A DNA stretch of 64,000 nucleotides, from positions 38,040 to 102,039 of the forward strand of contig PLBO01000042.1 in NCBI GenBank assembly GCA_003134555.1. Reading direction: 5' to 3'. Below, one piece after another: positions 63,975-64,000 of the stretch. Position numbers and translations under genes: made by a program. This DNA is from Actinomycetota bacterium (GTDB lineage: Bacteria > Actinomycetota > Acidimicrobiia > IMCC26256 > PALSA-610). How positions within the stretch are numbered: position 1 is the first letter of the stretch; each line of letters opens with the position of its first letter. The notes beneath the pieces were generated by a model. That model saw only the letters and a list, made by a program, of their open reading frames with translations, did no database searches and had not been told where the DNA came from.

Positions 63975-64000
63975 GTCGACCTCGACCGTCCGGTCTCGCG

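Overview
This is a high-GC window from an actinomycetotal chromosome around the replication origin. The gene order from tRNA nucleotidyltransferase through murJ, sigM, trxB, trxA, cwlM-like, parB, parA, rsmG, jag, yidC, yidD, rnpA, rpmH, dnaA, dnaN, recF, gyrB, gyrA, DUF3566 and tRNA-Ile matches the conserved actinobacterial oriC neighbourhood best known from Mycobacterium. A deep lineage such as Acidimicrobiia is my guess, not a demonstrated assignment.

Layout. (1) Positions 1-4613 are chromosomal: a leftward VOC / FAH / PPOX / TetR cluster with a striking inverted-repeat operator, then macro-domain, pentapeptide-DinB and membrane-protein genes. (2) Positions 4723-23863 are a ~19 kb integrative element inserted at the 3' end of tRNA-Ala(TGC). 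It is bounded by perfect 45-bp direct repeats. The tyrosine integrase lies next to the intact tRNA, followed by a replication module (a 517-aa unknown protein, a primase-polymerase/AAA ATPase, a zinc ribbon, an HNH protein and an 84-aa protein). The rest is defence cargo: a type I restriction-modification operon with an extra PD-(D/E)XK/DUF5655 gene, a HEPN-like protein, a DNA methyltransferase coupled to an unknown 395-aa protein, DUF3892, and a Shedu-like nuclease at the far end. No conjugation gene was recognised. (3) Positions 23978-34853 hold tandem lipoprotein esterases, a response regulator / subtilase / histidine kinase operon, a metallophosphatase-MprF fusion, a saccharopine-dehydrogenase-like gene and tRNA-Ile. 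(4) Positions 34858-49940 are the origin block, with leftward dnaA-gyrA and rightward rpmH-parB, DnaA boxes on both sides of dnaA, and two parS sites. (5) Positions 49981-64000 hold cell-envelope, redox and sigma-factor genes (leftward), followed by a histone-deacetylase-family gene, a PilT ATPase, the CCA enzyme and a methyltransferase.

Two results stand out. rnpA appears to have no usable start except an ATG 4 nt upstream of rpmH. That makes rnpA overlap rpmH completely out of frame, the arrangement described for Thermus, and gives RNase P protein an N-terminal extension of roughly 50 residues. The integrative element carries several defence modules, including a methyltransferase plus 395-aa membrane/coiled-coil protein pair that I do not recognise as any named system.

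All assignments come from reading the sequence. No database search was run.
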